NCBI GenBank assembly: GCA_028455995.1
Contig: JABELC010000005.1
Location: 2,914,001 to 2,978,000, forward strand
Reading direction: 5' to 3'
Length of the DNA stretch: 64,000 bases
Origin: Scleromitrula shiraiana
Taxonomy: Eukaryota; Ascomycota; Leotiomycetes; Helotiales; Sclerotiniaceae
This document shows, one piece after another, positions 1 through 14,556 of the stretch (within the stretch, counting starts at the first letter, position 1; each line of letters begins with the position of its first letter). A program made the translations under genes and the position numbers. The notes beneath the pieces were generated by a model. It worked only from the letters and a program-made list of their open reading frames with translations. It was not told where the DNA came from and ran no database searches.

Positions 1-147
1 AAATAATTTATATTTAATATTTTAAATAATTCTATAAATAATTAATTGATTTATTTATATTGACACAAAAGGTGATTTATACAAAATCGTCGATTTTGAA
101 GCGATTCGCTTATTTTGCGCGTGCTTCAATTTTAATTTGACCGAGTA
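1..147. mobile_element. End of a TIR DNA transposon or MITE, cut by the window edge
   Basis: Bases 8-147 repeat the right half of the element at 506-696: the same A/T stretch with TTGATTTATTTATAT, then a GGTG-type block, then a terminus ending CAATTTTAATTTGACCGAGTA. The last 60 bases therefore correspond to the 3' terminal inverted repeat of that element. The other end lies outside the window, so it cannot be told whether this is a MITE or the end of a full transposon. It keeps more G and C than its surroundings, so it is either younger or less mutated by RIP. Confidence 0.6.
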
Positions 148-505
148 TATATAAAATCAAAGAAATTTTTTTTGTTTTTTTTAAAAGGTTGAAAATATCA
201 AACGTAAAATAAAAATAAAGTAATTACATCTTGATTAAATAATTGATAATTTCTGTTATTATTTTAATTATAATAGATTGTTTTTAAAACTATTTTTTAT
301 ATATATTATATTATATTTACATTTATATTTTTTTATATATCAATTTTTCATATCAGTGTATTCTTTATATATTTTTTTATTATAATATCTTAAAATTATT
401 ATATTTTGATATATTAATATCTTAAAATTATTATATTTTGATATATTATATAAATTAATTTATAATAAATTTTAATTTTAATGATTTTTAATTCGTTTTA
501 TTATA
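148..505. other. AT-rich spacer between two related inverted-repeat elements
   Basis: No gene or transposon end is seen. It holds a perfect two-copy tandem duplication of a 32-bp unit at 385-448 (unit begins ATATCTTAAAATTATT). The rest is A/T runs. Confidence 0.5.
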
Positions 506-696
506 TACTCAATCAAATCAAGATTGAAATACGCGCCAATTGCTAAAAACCCTCAAAATCGACATTTTTATATAAATAATTTTATAAATATTTAATTGAT
601 TTATTTATATCGGTGCAAGAGGTGTTTTGTATAAAATCAATGATTTTGAGGGTTTTTGATAATTGGTGCGTGGTTCAATTTTAATTTAACCGAGTA
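506..696. mobile_element. MITE-like element with ~55 bp terminal inverted repeats
   Basis: The left end reads TACTCAATCAAATCAAGATT and carries on through CGCGCCAATT and AAAAACCCTCAAAATC. The right end, read on the other strand, begins TACTCGGTTAAATTAAAATT and carries on through CGCACCAATT and AAAAACCCTCAAAATC. The arms are thus about 55 bp and differ mostly by C/T and G/A changes, as RIP would produce. TA flanks both ends, which fits the TA target of the Tc1/mariner (including pogo/Fot1) superfamily. At 191 bp it has no room for a transposase, so it would be non-autonomous. The superfamily is inferred from the TA target and the TIRs only. Confidence 0.7.
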
Positions 697-3600
697 AATA
701 CAATTAAAATTCATATTTAATTTATTTTTAAATTTTCTTTTTGTTTTATTTATATTAATAAATCTTTTTGTTATTATATTTATAAAGTTATTATTATTAT
801 TAATCTAATATATTTTTATAATTTTTTAATATTGATAGTATTTAAACTATTCATTTATATTCAATCAAAAATGAATATATAATATTTATATTTTTTGCTT
901 TATTTATTAAATAGTATCATTATGTGAGATTTTTATATTAATTTTGACTAGATTAGTATTTTATATTATATAAAATAAATCATATGATACTTTAAATTAA
1001 TAATATATAATAATATATACTTTATACATATATTATATCATGTATTATTTTTCTTACTTTTTTTTGTATACCATATATATTTATTTTTCATTTTGGTTTA
1101 TTTAAAGGTTTTTATATTAAATTCTTTGATTCATTATAGTAATTTCATTTTTTAATATTATTAATTTTTTATTCAATTTAAAGAAATGCATTTTAATAAA
1201 CTATTTTTATTTTTCATAAAGAAATTTACCTTTTTCATTTATAATTTTTCTTTTTAAAGAAATCATTTATTGATAATTATTAATATATTATTTATTTATC
1301 CTATTATAATTTTTAAATCATTTCATTTTATATTTAATAAATATAAACTATATATTAATACTGTTATTTTAAATTTATTAATATAATAATGTAAATAGAT
1401 ATTAAAGTAATAATTTTAATATTCTATAAAGTAATTATATTATTTATAAATTAATTTTGTATGATAAGTTCATTTTAAGAATTTTACATATATATATATA
1501 TTTAATAAAATTTAATCTTATTTAAACATATATTTAAATAAAATTTTATAAATCTATATTCATATTATTATTTATTATTATTATCAGTATAATTATAAGA
1601 ATAACAATAATAATTAAGTAATATATTGATTATCAAATCATTAATAATTAATTAAAGAGATTTCGTTTTTTAATATTACTATTATTATTTTAAATCATAA
1701 ATTGAGATTTTTTATATATCTGTTTTATGTCTATATCTTGTAATTTATTAATTTATCTATATTTAAAAATTCTGTGTTTTTTAATGTTATTATTATTTTG
1801 ATTATTTTAAATATATTAATTTATTTAATTCTTTTTCCTATAATATTTTAAATATATCATGATTTATAGTAATGTTTATATTTAATATTTTTGTATAATT
1901 CTTGATTTTTTTTTATATGAATGTATAAAATATATTTTATATCAACATAATTATTTTTATAAATATTTTTTTAAAGTCTTTATTTTCTATATACAATTTG
2001 AATTATATATTTGATAATATATTTCTTAAATATATTAATAAAATTAAACTATAATAAATAAAAATGATTTTTAGTTACTTTTTATACTTTCTTATAATTC
2101 TTTTTATTTTTATTTAACAAATTTAATTATTAATATAATAATATTTAGAAATTTAAATTTAATCTATATAAATCCAATTTATAAAGATTAATATATATTA
2201 AATCTTCATAGTAATAATAATAAATTTCTTGATTTTTTATATTGAAATAATTTTATAATTGATTTAATGTTAATATTATTTTTGACAATATTAATTTTAT
2301 AACCTTTCTTTTTTATTGATTTAGTTCATAAACCTTGATTTCATTATTTTTTTTAATTGTTATAATTATTTTTTGCTATTTATATTTTTAAGTTTAATAG
2401 TAAATTATATAGATAATAAATATTAAAGATTTATTATATTATCAAAAATCATCTTTGATTTTTTTTATATATAATTTCTTTAATATCAATATTAGTTTTA
2501 TATAAGTTCAATATATAATTTATTAAAATTCTTATGAATAAATCTAATTTTTCTATTTAAATCTATATATTGAATATTAACAATATTAATATTGATTTAT
2601 TCAATTTTATAAAATATTAATTATTTTTATTATTATTTATAAGAATTACCTTTCTATAAAATCTATATTATAAAGTTTAATATGAGATATTTTATATATT
2701 CATGATATAAAATTATTTAATTATGTAATGAAATAATTGTATATAAACATTAATCAATTTAAATTAAATTTCATTTTAAGTATTCTTCTTAAATATGTTA
2801 TTAAATTATATTATTATTTAATATTATAGAATTCTATTGAATGAATGTAAAAGAAATCTTTTACTAATATTTATAATATTAATAATAATTATATAATTAG
2901 ATTATGTATCATTATTTGTATTATTATTAATTTTTAATTTGAATCTATTAAATAATTTTTTATAATATTAATATTATTTATAATTAATGTATTTAAAAAT
3001 ATTTTGATATTTGTGTATAATTAAATAATTAAGTTATTTAAAAATATTTTGATATTTGTGTATAATTAAATAATTAAGTTATTTACATAATTATTATAAT
3101 TTGATATTTTTTAAAGAATATATATTTATTAATATAATAAATTATGTATATATATTATAATTAATTTTTACATGATAAAAAGTATTTTTTTAATGTTATT
3201 TTATATTACTTGAAAATAGATATTTTAAAAAGAACTATTAAATGTATTTATATTTTTTAAATGAAATAAAAACAATAAATATTTATTTTAATAATATAAA
3301 ATTTAATCAAATTCATAAATAATTATATTCAAATTAGTTGAATTGATTTTTCTATATTTTATTTATTAAAGATTATTTATGTTAATCTAATTTTTATATA
3401 ATGAATAAACAAAGTTGTTAATATTTATATCAATTTAAATTATGTTATTCTAATAATAAATATCATCATTATTTTTCTATCAATTTTAATATTTTAAATT
3501 CATTTATATTATATTTATCATTTTTTAAAGGATATTTCAAAGTTTTTTATAATATTTTCAATAATATATTTATTAATTTTAATATTTAGATTTGATAATT

Positions 3601-5250
3601 ATTTATAGATTAATATATATTTAAAAGCTTTTTTTAAAAATATAATAATAATGTAAAGCTTATTAATAAATCTAGCTAAAATATAAGATATGTTATATAT
3701 CTTAATATTTAAATGATTTCTTTTTATATAAATAATTGAAATGTATTATTATTACTGTCATTATCAATATCATTTTTTTTCTTTTTTTATCTTTATAATA
3801 AATAAATTTCCTTTTTTCTGTGTTTATATTAAATTTCATTTTAATTAATCTATAAATACTTTATAAAAAGTAACTTTTTTTTTAATATTCAATATTCTTT
3901 TATATATAACCTTTTATTAGTATTTTATATTAAACATTTTTACAATTTATTATTATTCTCATTATAATTATTTTATTTATTTAAATAACGTTTATAATTA
4001 TATAATTTATTTTTATAATAATTATTATTTATATAAACTTGATTACAATAATATTAATTTATAGTATTCTTTGTTAATTCCATATAAATTTATATAATAA
4101 ATTTAAAAATATTTTTATTATTTGATTTATCAATATAACATAATAATCTCTTTTTATAAAAAATATAATTTTTATAAATTATTTAATGATGTTTAATATA
4201 ATTTATAAATCAAAATAATGAATAAATCTAAATATCTAACTATATTCTTTTTTTAGTTATTAATGATAATACTTTTGTAATTCAATTGATTTTATTGAAT
4301 TTTATATATTATCAAATCATAACTATTTATTTCAATATTTTATAATAATTATAATAGAATATTATAATTCAAGAGTTGACATATTTTTATCTATCAATAT
4401 ATTTACTTTTTTTTATTAATTTTTAAAAATATAATTAATAAAAATATAATCTTTTTTTTGTTAATATTAATATATTGATAAATGTAATATATTTAATAAT
4501 AATAAAATAAATAAAAATATTAATAATATCTTTTTTTAAATTATATAATTTTAATTTTGATAAGATTTATTATATTATTTATATAAGTATTATTTTTTTA
4601 CTTGATTTTTATTAATTTTTAATATTTTATAAATTTGAATATTATAATTATAATATTTATAATTATATTATAAATAAAATTATGATTATAAATAAATATC
4701 AATATAGATTTAATAAATAATATTTTGTTTATATTAACTAAATATTCTATATAAATAGAAATATAAAATCTTTTAATAGTTTTTCACTTTATTATAATTT
4801 TTATTTGTTAATTTATAATTAAATCTTTTTTAATATAATGTTAATGGATTTATTTTAATATATGTTTTTAAATTATTAATATATTTATTTAAGGAAGAGA
4901 TTTAATGTATAATTTCATATAATCTTTATATTATAAATATAAATTTATTGCTATATATATTATTATTATAAAATAATATAAAATATTTTTTATATATTTT
5001 TATATTAATCATTATTTAATTTTAATATAATGTTTTTTTTAATTCTATAAAATAATTAAATAAAATTGTTTTATAAATCTTTATCTTTTAAATATTAAAA
5101 AATTATGTTAATATATATAATTTGGTTTTATATTTTAAATGATAATTAGATTACAAATTAATAAAAACATTTAAATTTAATCTTAGTATAAATTTATCAT
5201 AAACAAATAATAAACGAATTTAATTAAAAATAAAGTAATAAAATAAATGA
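697..5250 (+). mobile_element. Degraded relative of the family 1 LTR retrotransposon (internal region)
   Basis: Several blocks follow the same order as copy A (29,111-36,166). About 860-1,130 resembles 29,940-30,190. About 1,780-2,060 resembles 30,860-31,170, with the shared string TTTTTTTAAAGTCTTTATTT. About 2,240-2,400 resembles 31,390-31,500. Like A and B it is T-rich on the plus strand. No LTR of the family 1 type is visible, so this is a diverged family or an internal fragment. A perfect tandem duplication of a 45-bp unit lies at 2,991-3,080. The right limit is approximate and no open frame remains. Confidence 0.45.
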
Positions 5251-7400
5251 AAGTATAAATGTATGAATATTTTTGATATATTTAAATTAAAAATATTTAT
5301 ATATATATAAATATCAAATTTAATAATTATAATAATTTTAGATATTGATATATATATAAATATATAATTATAATTATAAAATTAAATTAATAAAAAGTTA
5401 AATTAATTTATCAATATAATATATATATATATATAAATTTAATTAGAAATATCTAATTTAAACAAATATATATATTTATTATAATAATAATATATTTATT
5501 ATTTATATAATTAATGTTTTTAAATAATTTTTTAAATTTAATTTTTATAAATCTTTTTTAATATTTGAAAATTATTTCAATTATTTTTAAAAAACTAAAT
5601 ATTAATAAAATTTGAATCTTTTTTTCTATTTTAATATAATAATCTATATAATAATTCTTTTTAAAAAATTGAATTAATTTAATATTAATTTTAAAAATTG
5701 AAATACTTTTATTTTATTTTAATAATAATATATAAATTTTTTATTTATGTTATAATTATTTATTAATATTAAATATATTTAAAGAATATATATATAATAT
5801 AAAATAAAAAGAATTATAATAATTTAATAATTATTTATATGTTCAACATAAATTTTATAAACTAAAAAATCATATAATCTTTTAGTATTATATAATATCG
5901 ATTTATATATAATGTATAATCTATGTTTAATCAATTCATATTAATAAAAAGTTTGTTATTTAATATAAAAAATTTAATGAATTTATAATATTATATATTA
6001 TTGATAAAAATAAAATCTATTGTTTTTGAATTTATATAATCATTTCATATTTTTTTAATGTTCTTTGTTTAATTTGATTATTTTATAAATGATTTTTATA
6101 TTCTTTTTTAATAGTTGATATTCATATATAATATAATATAATTTAAAAATTAGTTTTTTTAATTATCAATTATATTTTATCTATTTTATTAAATTTTTTT
6201 GATTTATTATTTTTATTTTTGTTTTTTAATATTTTTATTATATTTATTATTCAATATATTAAATTAATATATTTATCAAAGAATAATAAAGGATTTATAT
6301 TTTAATTCTTTATAGAAGATAAAAATATTTATTTAATAGTTTTTATTTAATAATTAATTTTTTTTAATAAAATATTGATAAAAGCTTCAAGTTTTTTTAT
6401 ATAATAAATAATTAGAAATCAATTTATGAAAATATTATAATTTATTTTATTTATTTTTTATTAATATATTTATTTTTATAAAATATTTGAAATTCTTATA
6501 AGCAAAAATAATTATAATTTAATATTGAACTTTTTTGAACAAATAAAATTAATATTTTATTGATTTTATTATTATTAATAATTTTTGATTAAAATATTAT
6601 AATTGATCTTTGTTAATATTAATTTTTTAAATAAAGATTTATTAAATATTTATATTTATTTAACTATTTTTATAACGATATTTTATATAATATCTTTATT
6701 AAAATATTGATTTTAAAAAAAAAATTGAAAATAAATAAATAAATGAAAAATAGACTTTTTATAAATATCTTCTATAATTATTAAAATATTGCTTTATATT
6801 CTTTATTTTAGATAAATTATTCGATTTTCTTATTAAATTTATTAATAATAATATTATATTATTATAAATTATAATAGATTTTTTATAAAAAGTTTTGAAA
6901 TTTTAAAAAAACAAGAATTCTTTAAATTATTTTAGATACTAACTAAAATAAAATTAAATTTATATATATTATTTTTATATTATATTTATTATTATTATAT
7001 ATAGAATAGATATTGTTATTAATCTATAAATTTGTTTGAATTAGAATTAGATTTATTTTTTTTGAATTTATTAGGGTAAATCAATTATAAAGAAATATTA
7101 TTAAATATTGATTTATTAAATCGATTAAAATTTTTTTTTTTAATATGATAAATTTATAGTAATTATAATTTTAATGGAATTTATTTTTAATAATTTTAAT
7201 GATTTTTTATATTATGTAATTATTAATTAATTTTAGGTTAATTATAATAACATTAAAAAAAGATTATTTTTTATTTAAGTTAAATTATTTATTAAATATA
7301 TATATTTAATTAAAAAACTAATTATTATTAATTTTATTTTTAAAATATATAGTTTGATTATAAAAGTTATAAATATAAATAAAAATAATAAAAAATAAAC
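5251..7400. other. Very AT-rich DNA with no recognisable gene
   Basis: This stretch consists of A/T homopolymers and TATATA runs, with stops in all frames every few codons. I could not align it by eye with the other repeat families. It is most likely further RIP-degraded transposon sequence. Confidence 0.4.
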
Positions 7401-10400
7401 AAGGTTTTTAAATTTTATTAAAGTTTTTAAAAAATATAAAAAAAAAGAAAAATAATAATATTATCGAAAATTATTATATTTTAAATAATAAATGTGCAAT
7501 CTATCATAAAATTTTAAATTGTTAATTTATAAAATATTATAAAGAATATCGAAATGAAAATATAAGATTTAATTAAAGTCAAGAGTATAATTATATTAAT
7601 TAAAATTTATATAAAGTTAATTTAATCATTTATTTTAATTTTCTTTTTGATTTCTTTTTTAATCTTTATTTTGGTTATTGTATTTTAAATAAATATTATT
7701 AAAAATGATCATAATATTAAATAAATTAACATAATGACTAAAAGTAAAAAGTTTTTTTTAAAAATAAAAAAAAACAATTTTGATAAATTAATTATTTGCT
7801 ATTTTTTTTTAAGTTTTAAAATATATTTAATAGTGTTTTTATAAATAAAAGTATTATAGATTTAATTATTATTTTAATTATTAAATTATTTAATAAAAAC
7901 TTTATTATTATTATAATAAAAGATTATATATCAAATTCTTTTATAAAAAAATAATTGATTGAAAAGAAAATTATTATATTTTGATTAATTTAAAAAAAAA
8001 TTATAATTTAAAATAAACTTTTATAGAATATTAATTATTGATTTTAATAATTTAAAAAGAATAGAATTGATTAAAAATAAAATTTAAATTTTTAATAAAG
8101 AATTTGTAATGATTAAATAGTTATATTAATTATTATTTTTTTAAAAAAAACAAAATTAAAAAATTAATTTTATAATAATAATTTTTATTATAAAATAAAA
8201 AGTTAATTGTATAATATATTATCGATTTTATATTGTTAATATTTTAATTAAAATTGAAAAATTTTATTTTTGTGCGTTTTTGATTTAATATTCTAAATGT
8301 TAAAAGTTTAATTATTTGAATTAATATTGTAGAAATAAATACAAATGTTAATTTTATAATAAAAGTTATTTAATTAAAATATATTATTATAATATATATA
8401 AAATCAAAAATAATAAATATATTTAATTTATTTTAAAATATATTAATTATAAAGAAATATATATGATAAATAATAAAGTTTATAAAATTTAAAATATAAT
8501 TAAAAACTAAATGATTATAATTTTATAAATTAAAAAAGTTATTTAAAAATTATTTAAATAAATCTTTATAAAAATAAAGTAAATATAAAAAATATTTTTT
8601 AAATAATGATTGAATTAAATATAGATTTAATATTTATATAAAAATCTTGAATTATTTAAGATTTGAATTTTTATTTTATTTTATATTTTAATTTTATTTA
8701 AATTTTTTTATTATTTTTAAGTTTGTTATATATTATGATTTATATTGTTACAGATATTTAAATTTTGATAAAAATTTCTTTAAATTTTTTTTTATAATTT
8801 TAATTTAATAATATTGAATATTATTTTAAATTAAAATAATAAAATATTGATTTATAATATTTATAATAAAAAAGATTAAGAAAGATAAGGTTAATTTATA
8901 TTTGATTAAGTCTTTTATTTTTTATTAATTAATTTTAAAATAATTATTTAAAGAATTTTTAATATTTATTATTTTTAATAGAATTTTTTATTTTTCGAAT
9001 TTAATAATATAAATTAATTTATTAAATAGATTAAATTTAATAATCTAAAACTGTGTAATAATTTAGGGAAAAGAATCTTTTTTAAATTTTAAATAAAAAA
9101 AAATAATTTTTAATTTTATTTTTGCTAAAAGAATTAGTATTAATAATTAATAAATTTTTTTAAAAACAAATTTAGATTATTATAATATTTTATTTTTAAT
9201 TTAAAATCTAATTTTTATTAATATTTTTTTACTTTAAAATAATTTAATATTAGAAAAACGAATTAGTAAATTTTTTAATTTAAAATTATTAAATTCAATT
9301 AAATTTTTATTGTTTATTTAAGGGAATTTATAGAGTTTTTAATATTTTTTATTAATATTGAATATTTAAAATAAGTTATTAACTTTTTTAATTAGATAAT
9401 GATAAAATTTATTAATTTTAGTTTGATTATAATTAAAATTAATATTTTTATTAATAAATTGATATATTTATTTAAATTTTGATAAAATGATAAATTTAAA
9501 ATTTAAAAAAAATATGTTTTGAAAATAAAGAAAAAGTTATAAAAATATTATTAAATAAAATAAATTTTTTTCATTTAAAATTAAATATTTTTTTTAATTA
9601 AAAAAATTAAATATAATTATTAAAATTCTTTTCAAAAAATAAAGATTTTAAATTTATTTTTAAAATAATAATATATATTAATAAATGAAAAATAAAAAAA
9701 ATGTTTATTATTTATTAATTAAATATAAAAGTTTTTATTATTAATTTTAAAAAAGAATATAAATCTTTTTATAAGACTTTATTTTTTTTTTAAAGTTTTT
9801 ATTTTTAAATAAGTAGATTATAGATTAAATCAATGAAATTGATTAAGTTTAATATTATTAAAATTTTGAAATATTTATTTAGTTAAAATTAAAAATAAAT
9901 TTTTGAATTTCAATTTAATTATTTATATTATTATTTAAAAAATATATAAATGTATTTTTAAATAGTTTTTTAAAATTTATTTGGTTTTATTTAAATTAAA
10001 ATATTATTTAAAATATTAAAAATAAATTATAAAAACAATTTTAAAAAAGTTTAAAAAAATAGATTATTTTATTTTTAAAGTTTATTAAATAATTCTTTTA
10101 TTAAATTATTGAAAAAAAATTAATAAATAAATATGAATTAAAAAATTAAACTATTTTATAACAGTTATTAATTTATTTTATTTTTTATAAATTAGTGGTT
10201 AATTTAAAAAATCAATTATTAATATAATAAGATTTTTTATAAATAAAATCTAGTTAAATAAAAAATTTAAATTAAAAATATTTATAGTTTTTTTTAATAT
10301 AAAAAAAAGATTTGATTATATAATTAAAAATTAATTATTAAATATTTTAAAACGTTTAAACTTTTTAATAAATTTAATAATATAGATAAAATCATTTTTA

Positions 10401-12600
10401 GAAAACTAAAAATTAAAATTTATATTTAATAGATAATCGAAAAAATTTAGTTAAATTAATATTAAAATATTATAAAATAATCCGATTTTTTTTATTTTAC
10501 TTTTTGATTTATATAAAAAATCTTTATTAATATTTTAATATAAAATTTTTATTATATATTAATAATATAGTTTTTATAGTTTTTTTTATATTTTTTAAAA
10601 AAAAAAGTTATTTTAAAAAAGAAAATTGTTATATTGTATTAAAAAAGAATTATTAATATAATATAGTTTAATATTGTTAAAATTGAATTAATTTATTTTA
10701 TTAAAAATAAAAAGGTTAAATTAGTTATTAGATTTTTTAATTAGAAAATATTATAGTTAAAAAGCTTAACTTATTAGTTAAATATATAATTTGATATTAA
10801 TTTAATTTTTAAAAAATATATGAATATATATATTAAATAAACAAAATTAGTATTTTATTATATAATTAAATTTATAAATATTAAAGAAAAGGTTAAATTC
10901 AATGAGTATTTAATAAATTTATATAGTTTTCATTATTAATATAATAAATTCTAATTTAATAATTTAATAAAGAAATTAATTAAAATTAATTAAAGTTTTA
11001 TAACAATTATAATATTTGGGGCTATAAAATTTTTTTGGGGTTTTTTAGACAATTTTTATATTAATTATAGAAATTAAAATAGATTTGCTTTTTTTTAAAA
11101 TCAAATTAAATTTTAATATTAAAAAATATAATATTCAAAGATCGAAACTTTTTTATCGATATTTTATTAATTAAATTATAATGAATAATAAAAAAATCTT
11201 ATTTAATAAAATAAAATTATTAAAAAATCTATTTTAATTATAATATATTATAATAATCTTTAATAAGCTTTAGTTTTATTAATATTTATTTAAATCGATT
11301 CATTAATTTTATTTTAATTAATAAAACATTAAAAAATGAAAAAATGAAAAATTATTTGAATAAGTTATTAATTATTAATTTTTTTATAAAAATTCTTTAT
11401 TTAAATATATTTTTATTTATAAATGAAATCAAAAAAGTTTAATCAATATCAATATTATTTTATATAATTATAATTTAAAATTAAAAAATATTAAGTAATG
11501 TAATCTAAATTTTTTAAAGATTATATATAATAATGAATTAAAAAGAATTATTTATATAATCAAGATAATAAGTCAAATTATTAAATTACAAATCTATTTT
11601 TAAATATATTTAGATAATCAAATTAGATTATTTAAATTGAAAATTTTATTAAATAATTGTAAATAAATTTAACAATTTAAAATTATAAAAATAATAAAAT
11701 AAATTAAAATATATAAAATCAAAATTTTATTTTATTAAATTTTAGATTATATTAATATTATAAATAATAAAAAAATTAATAAGCTTATTAAATTTCTTAT
11801 ATCATAATATTTAGATTTAGATATAATTAATTGTATTATAATTAATATTAAAGTTAATCAATTTAATTAGTATAAATAAAAATAAATATTAAAAATAAAA
11901 AAATTGATCTATAATAAAATATTTAATTAAAAAATTAGAAATAAGATTTTGTTATTTAAAAATATAAAATAAAAGATTAAAAATGCAAAATTTCATTAAA
12001 ACTATAATATAGATATATCAAATTATATTTATTTAAATTAAAATATATTTTAAATAATTATTATATATATAAAAAAAAATTTTAAAGTATTTATTATTAA
12101 AATATTAGAAATATTTAAAAATTTAAAAAAAAATTAAATAATTTTAAAAAATAGAAAGATTGAATTAAAAAAACAAATATAAAACTCTTTTTAAATATAA
12201 AAATTAGAACGAGGTATATTATAAAATATATCTCAAAAATAAAAATAATTATTAAATTCTAATATTTCAAAAAAAAGAAAAAAAAATAATATACAAAATA
12301 AATTAAAAAAAAAGGGATAAATATTATTAATAAAAAAAAAGATTATTTTAAAAAAAAATTGCGAAAAATTAAAATAAAAAAATAAAGTTAAAAAAGTTAT
12401 TTTTCTTTATTTTTCTTTATTTTAAAATTAGATTTTTAATTTTCTCTTAAAATATATTGGTTATAAAAATATAAATTTTTAATTATTGAGATATTAAATC
12501 TTGATAGTCTTATATAGTCAATAATTAAAATATAATTTTAAACTAAAAAAAAAATAAAATAAAAATAAAAAAATAAAAAATTTATTTTAAATGGATTTAT
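7401..12600. repeat. Repeat family 3, longest copy (unknown transposon class)
   Basis: Its left part, about 7,640-9,245, aligns with 27,760-29,110; both end at the block TTTACTTTAAAATAATTT just where copy A is inserted in the second one. Its right part, about 12,010-12,590, aligns with 38,870-39,450, including the block TTTTATTTTAAAATTA followed by TTTTTAATTTT. Being repeated, it is probably a RIP-inactivated transposon of at least 5 kb. No terminal repeats were found and no protein can be read, so the class is unknown. A short G-rich relic with two GGGG runs lies near 11,017-11,050. Confidence 0.5.
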
Positions 12601-14424
12601 TAATATATTTTTGATAAATATTATATATCTATCCTAAAAAATTTATTTTTAATATATTAAATTAATATCGCTTCAAATTATGAAATAATTTTTATATTTT
12701 ACATTAATTTAAGAATTCTTTAATATAATATTTCTAATTAATAAATTCATTCAAAAATATTAAAATATTATTTAAATATATAATTCTTATTTTATTTATA
12801 GATTTTTTTAAATAATGATTAATATATATTTTAAAGATGATTAAAATATTATATAAAATAAATAAAATTATTAAATATTTATATAATTCAAAATATAATT
12901 CAAATATTATTATTTATTCATATTTTTTATAAATTTAAACTAAATTATAAACTATATATAGATCAAATTTTATAAGAATCATGAGATTTTTTAATTAATT
13001 AAAAACTTTCTATATAAGTAAAATAATATAACTATTTAAAATTGTATAAAAATTTACTTTCTTATAAATAATATAAAAATAAAAACCTTTACATTTTTTT
13101 ATACTAATAAATAATATAAATATATTATATTTTAATTTTAAAATTTCAATAAACTTTGATTTTATTATTTTATTTATATATTTTTATAAAATTTATGATT
13201 TGTATTTAAAAAAGTTATAAATAAATTTAAATAATAATTATTGATTTATTTATGGAATTATTTTATAACGAATATTTAATTTATATAATAATAATATATC
13301 AATTTTTCTTTTATTAAATATTAATATAAATTTTTAATAATAATTAAAAAATAGTTCAAATATAATTTAAAACTTAAACTTTAAGGTTTAATAACAATTC
13401 GATTTTAGAAAATGATTTTAAGAATATTGATAAAGGTTAAAATAAAATTAGTAGCTATAGTCTATATGATAAAGATGATTATATTAATAATAATGATTGG
13501 AATAAAGATAATAGTGATAATGATAGTTTAAATAATGAAAACAATAATTTTAATAATGTTATATTATTATATTTGATTAATGTTAGATATATTAAATTAT
13601 TACAAAAATAAAAAAATAATGATTGATAATAATTATAATAAAAATTTAAATAAAAATATTTTATTAATATATAAATATATATAGTTAATAATATATTTAT
13701 AATTATTCATAATTAAAATAATATTATTAAATATAAAGAATTAAAGTATTATTAATATTAATAATAAATAAAAATTATTAATATTATTTTTGCTTAATAT
13801 ATTTAATGTATATAATATTAAAGCTATATTATTAAATATATTATTTAAAAACAAAAAAAAGCTTTAATTTTCAATTAAATAATTTATTAATTACTAATTC
13901 GACTTTAAAAAATATTATTATTAATGATTTTATTCTTTAATAAAACAATTCATTTATTTCTAATTTGATTTTAAAATATATTATTACTAATTTAAAATTT
14001 AATATAATAATTACAATAAAATTTTTAAATAAAATTTTTAAATAAAAAATATTAAGTTTTAAAATAATGAGATTAATAAAAAATAAAGCAAATCAAGATA
14101 ATATTATATTAAAAAATTTAAAAAGCTAAAAAACATATTAGATTAATAAAGAAATATTAGATTTAAATTAAAGCGTTTTTGAAATTTTATTAAATTTAAC
14201 AATTTATATTAATAATTAATGTTCTTTAAACTATTTTAAATTATTAATTTATATATAAAATATAATAATTTTATAATATAATAAATATAATAATTTAATA
14301 ATATTATTAAAATTAATTAATATAATTTTAATAAATATATAATCAAAATTTAAAATAAATATTTTTAATATAATTAAATTAATAATTTAAAATAATATTG
14401 ATAAAATAATATTTTTTATATTAT
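12601..14424. other. AT-rich DNA with one short coding relic
   Basis: This is unassigned sequence between repeat family 3 and the simple repeat before family 2. The only coding-like stretch is 13,387-13,611, listed separately. Everything else is A/T-rich with dense stops. Confidence 0.4.
13387..13611 (+). pseudogene. Relic of the C-terminal end of an Asp/Asn-rich protein
   Basis: One plus frame stays open from 13,441 to the TAA at 13,609-13,611 (56 codons), and extends upstream to 13,387 if the TAA at 13,438-13,440 is read as a mutated glutamine codon. The peptide is polar and acidic (it contains YDKDDY, NNNDWNKDN and SDNDSLNNE) and ends in a hydrophobic/basic tail (NVRYIKLLQK). It keeps more GAT, AGT and GAA codons than the surrounding A/T runs. 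I do not recognise the family. It may be the end of a dead transposase or retrotransposon protein; a chance frame in AT-rich DNA cannot be excluded. Confidence 0.3.
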
Positions 14425-14556
14425 TAAATAAATAAAAAATAATAAAAAATAATAAAAAATAATAAAAAATAATAAAAAATAATAAAAATAATAAAAAATA
14501 ATAAAAAATAATAAAAAATAATAAAAAATAATAATAAATAATAATAAATAATAAAA
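14425..14556. repeat. Minisatellite, (AATAATAAAA)n-type
   Basis: About 130 bp of near-perfect 9-10 bp units of the type AATAAAAAAT, with a few shortened units (AATAATAAAT) at the right end. It directly abuts the left terminal repeat of the family 2 element. Confidence 0.85.
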
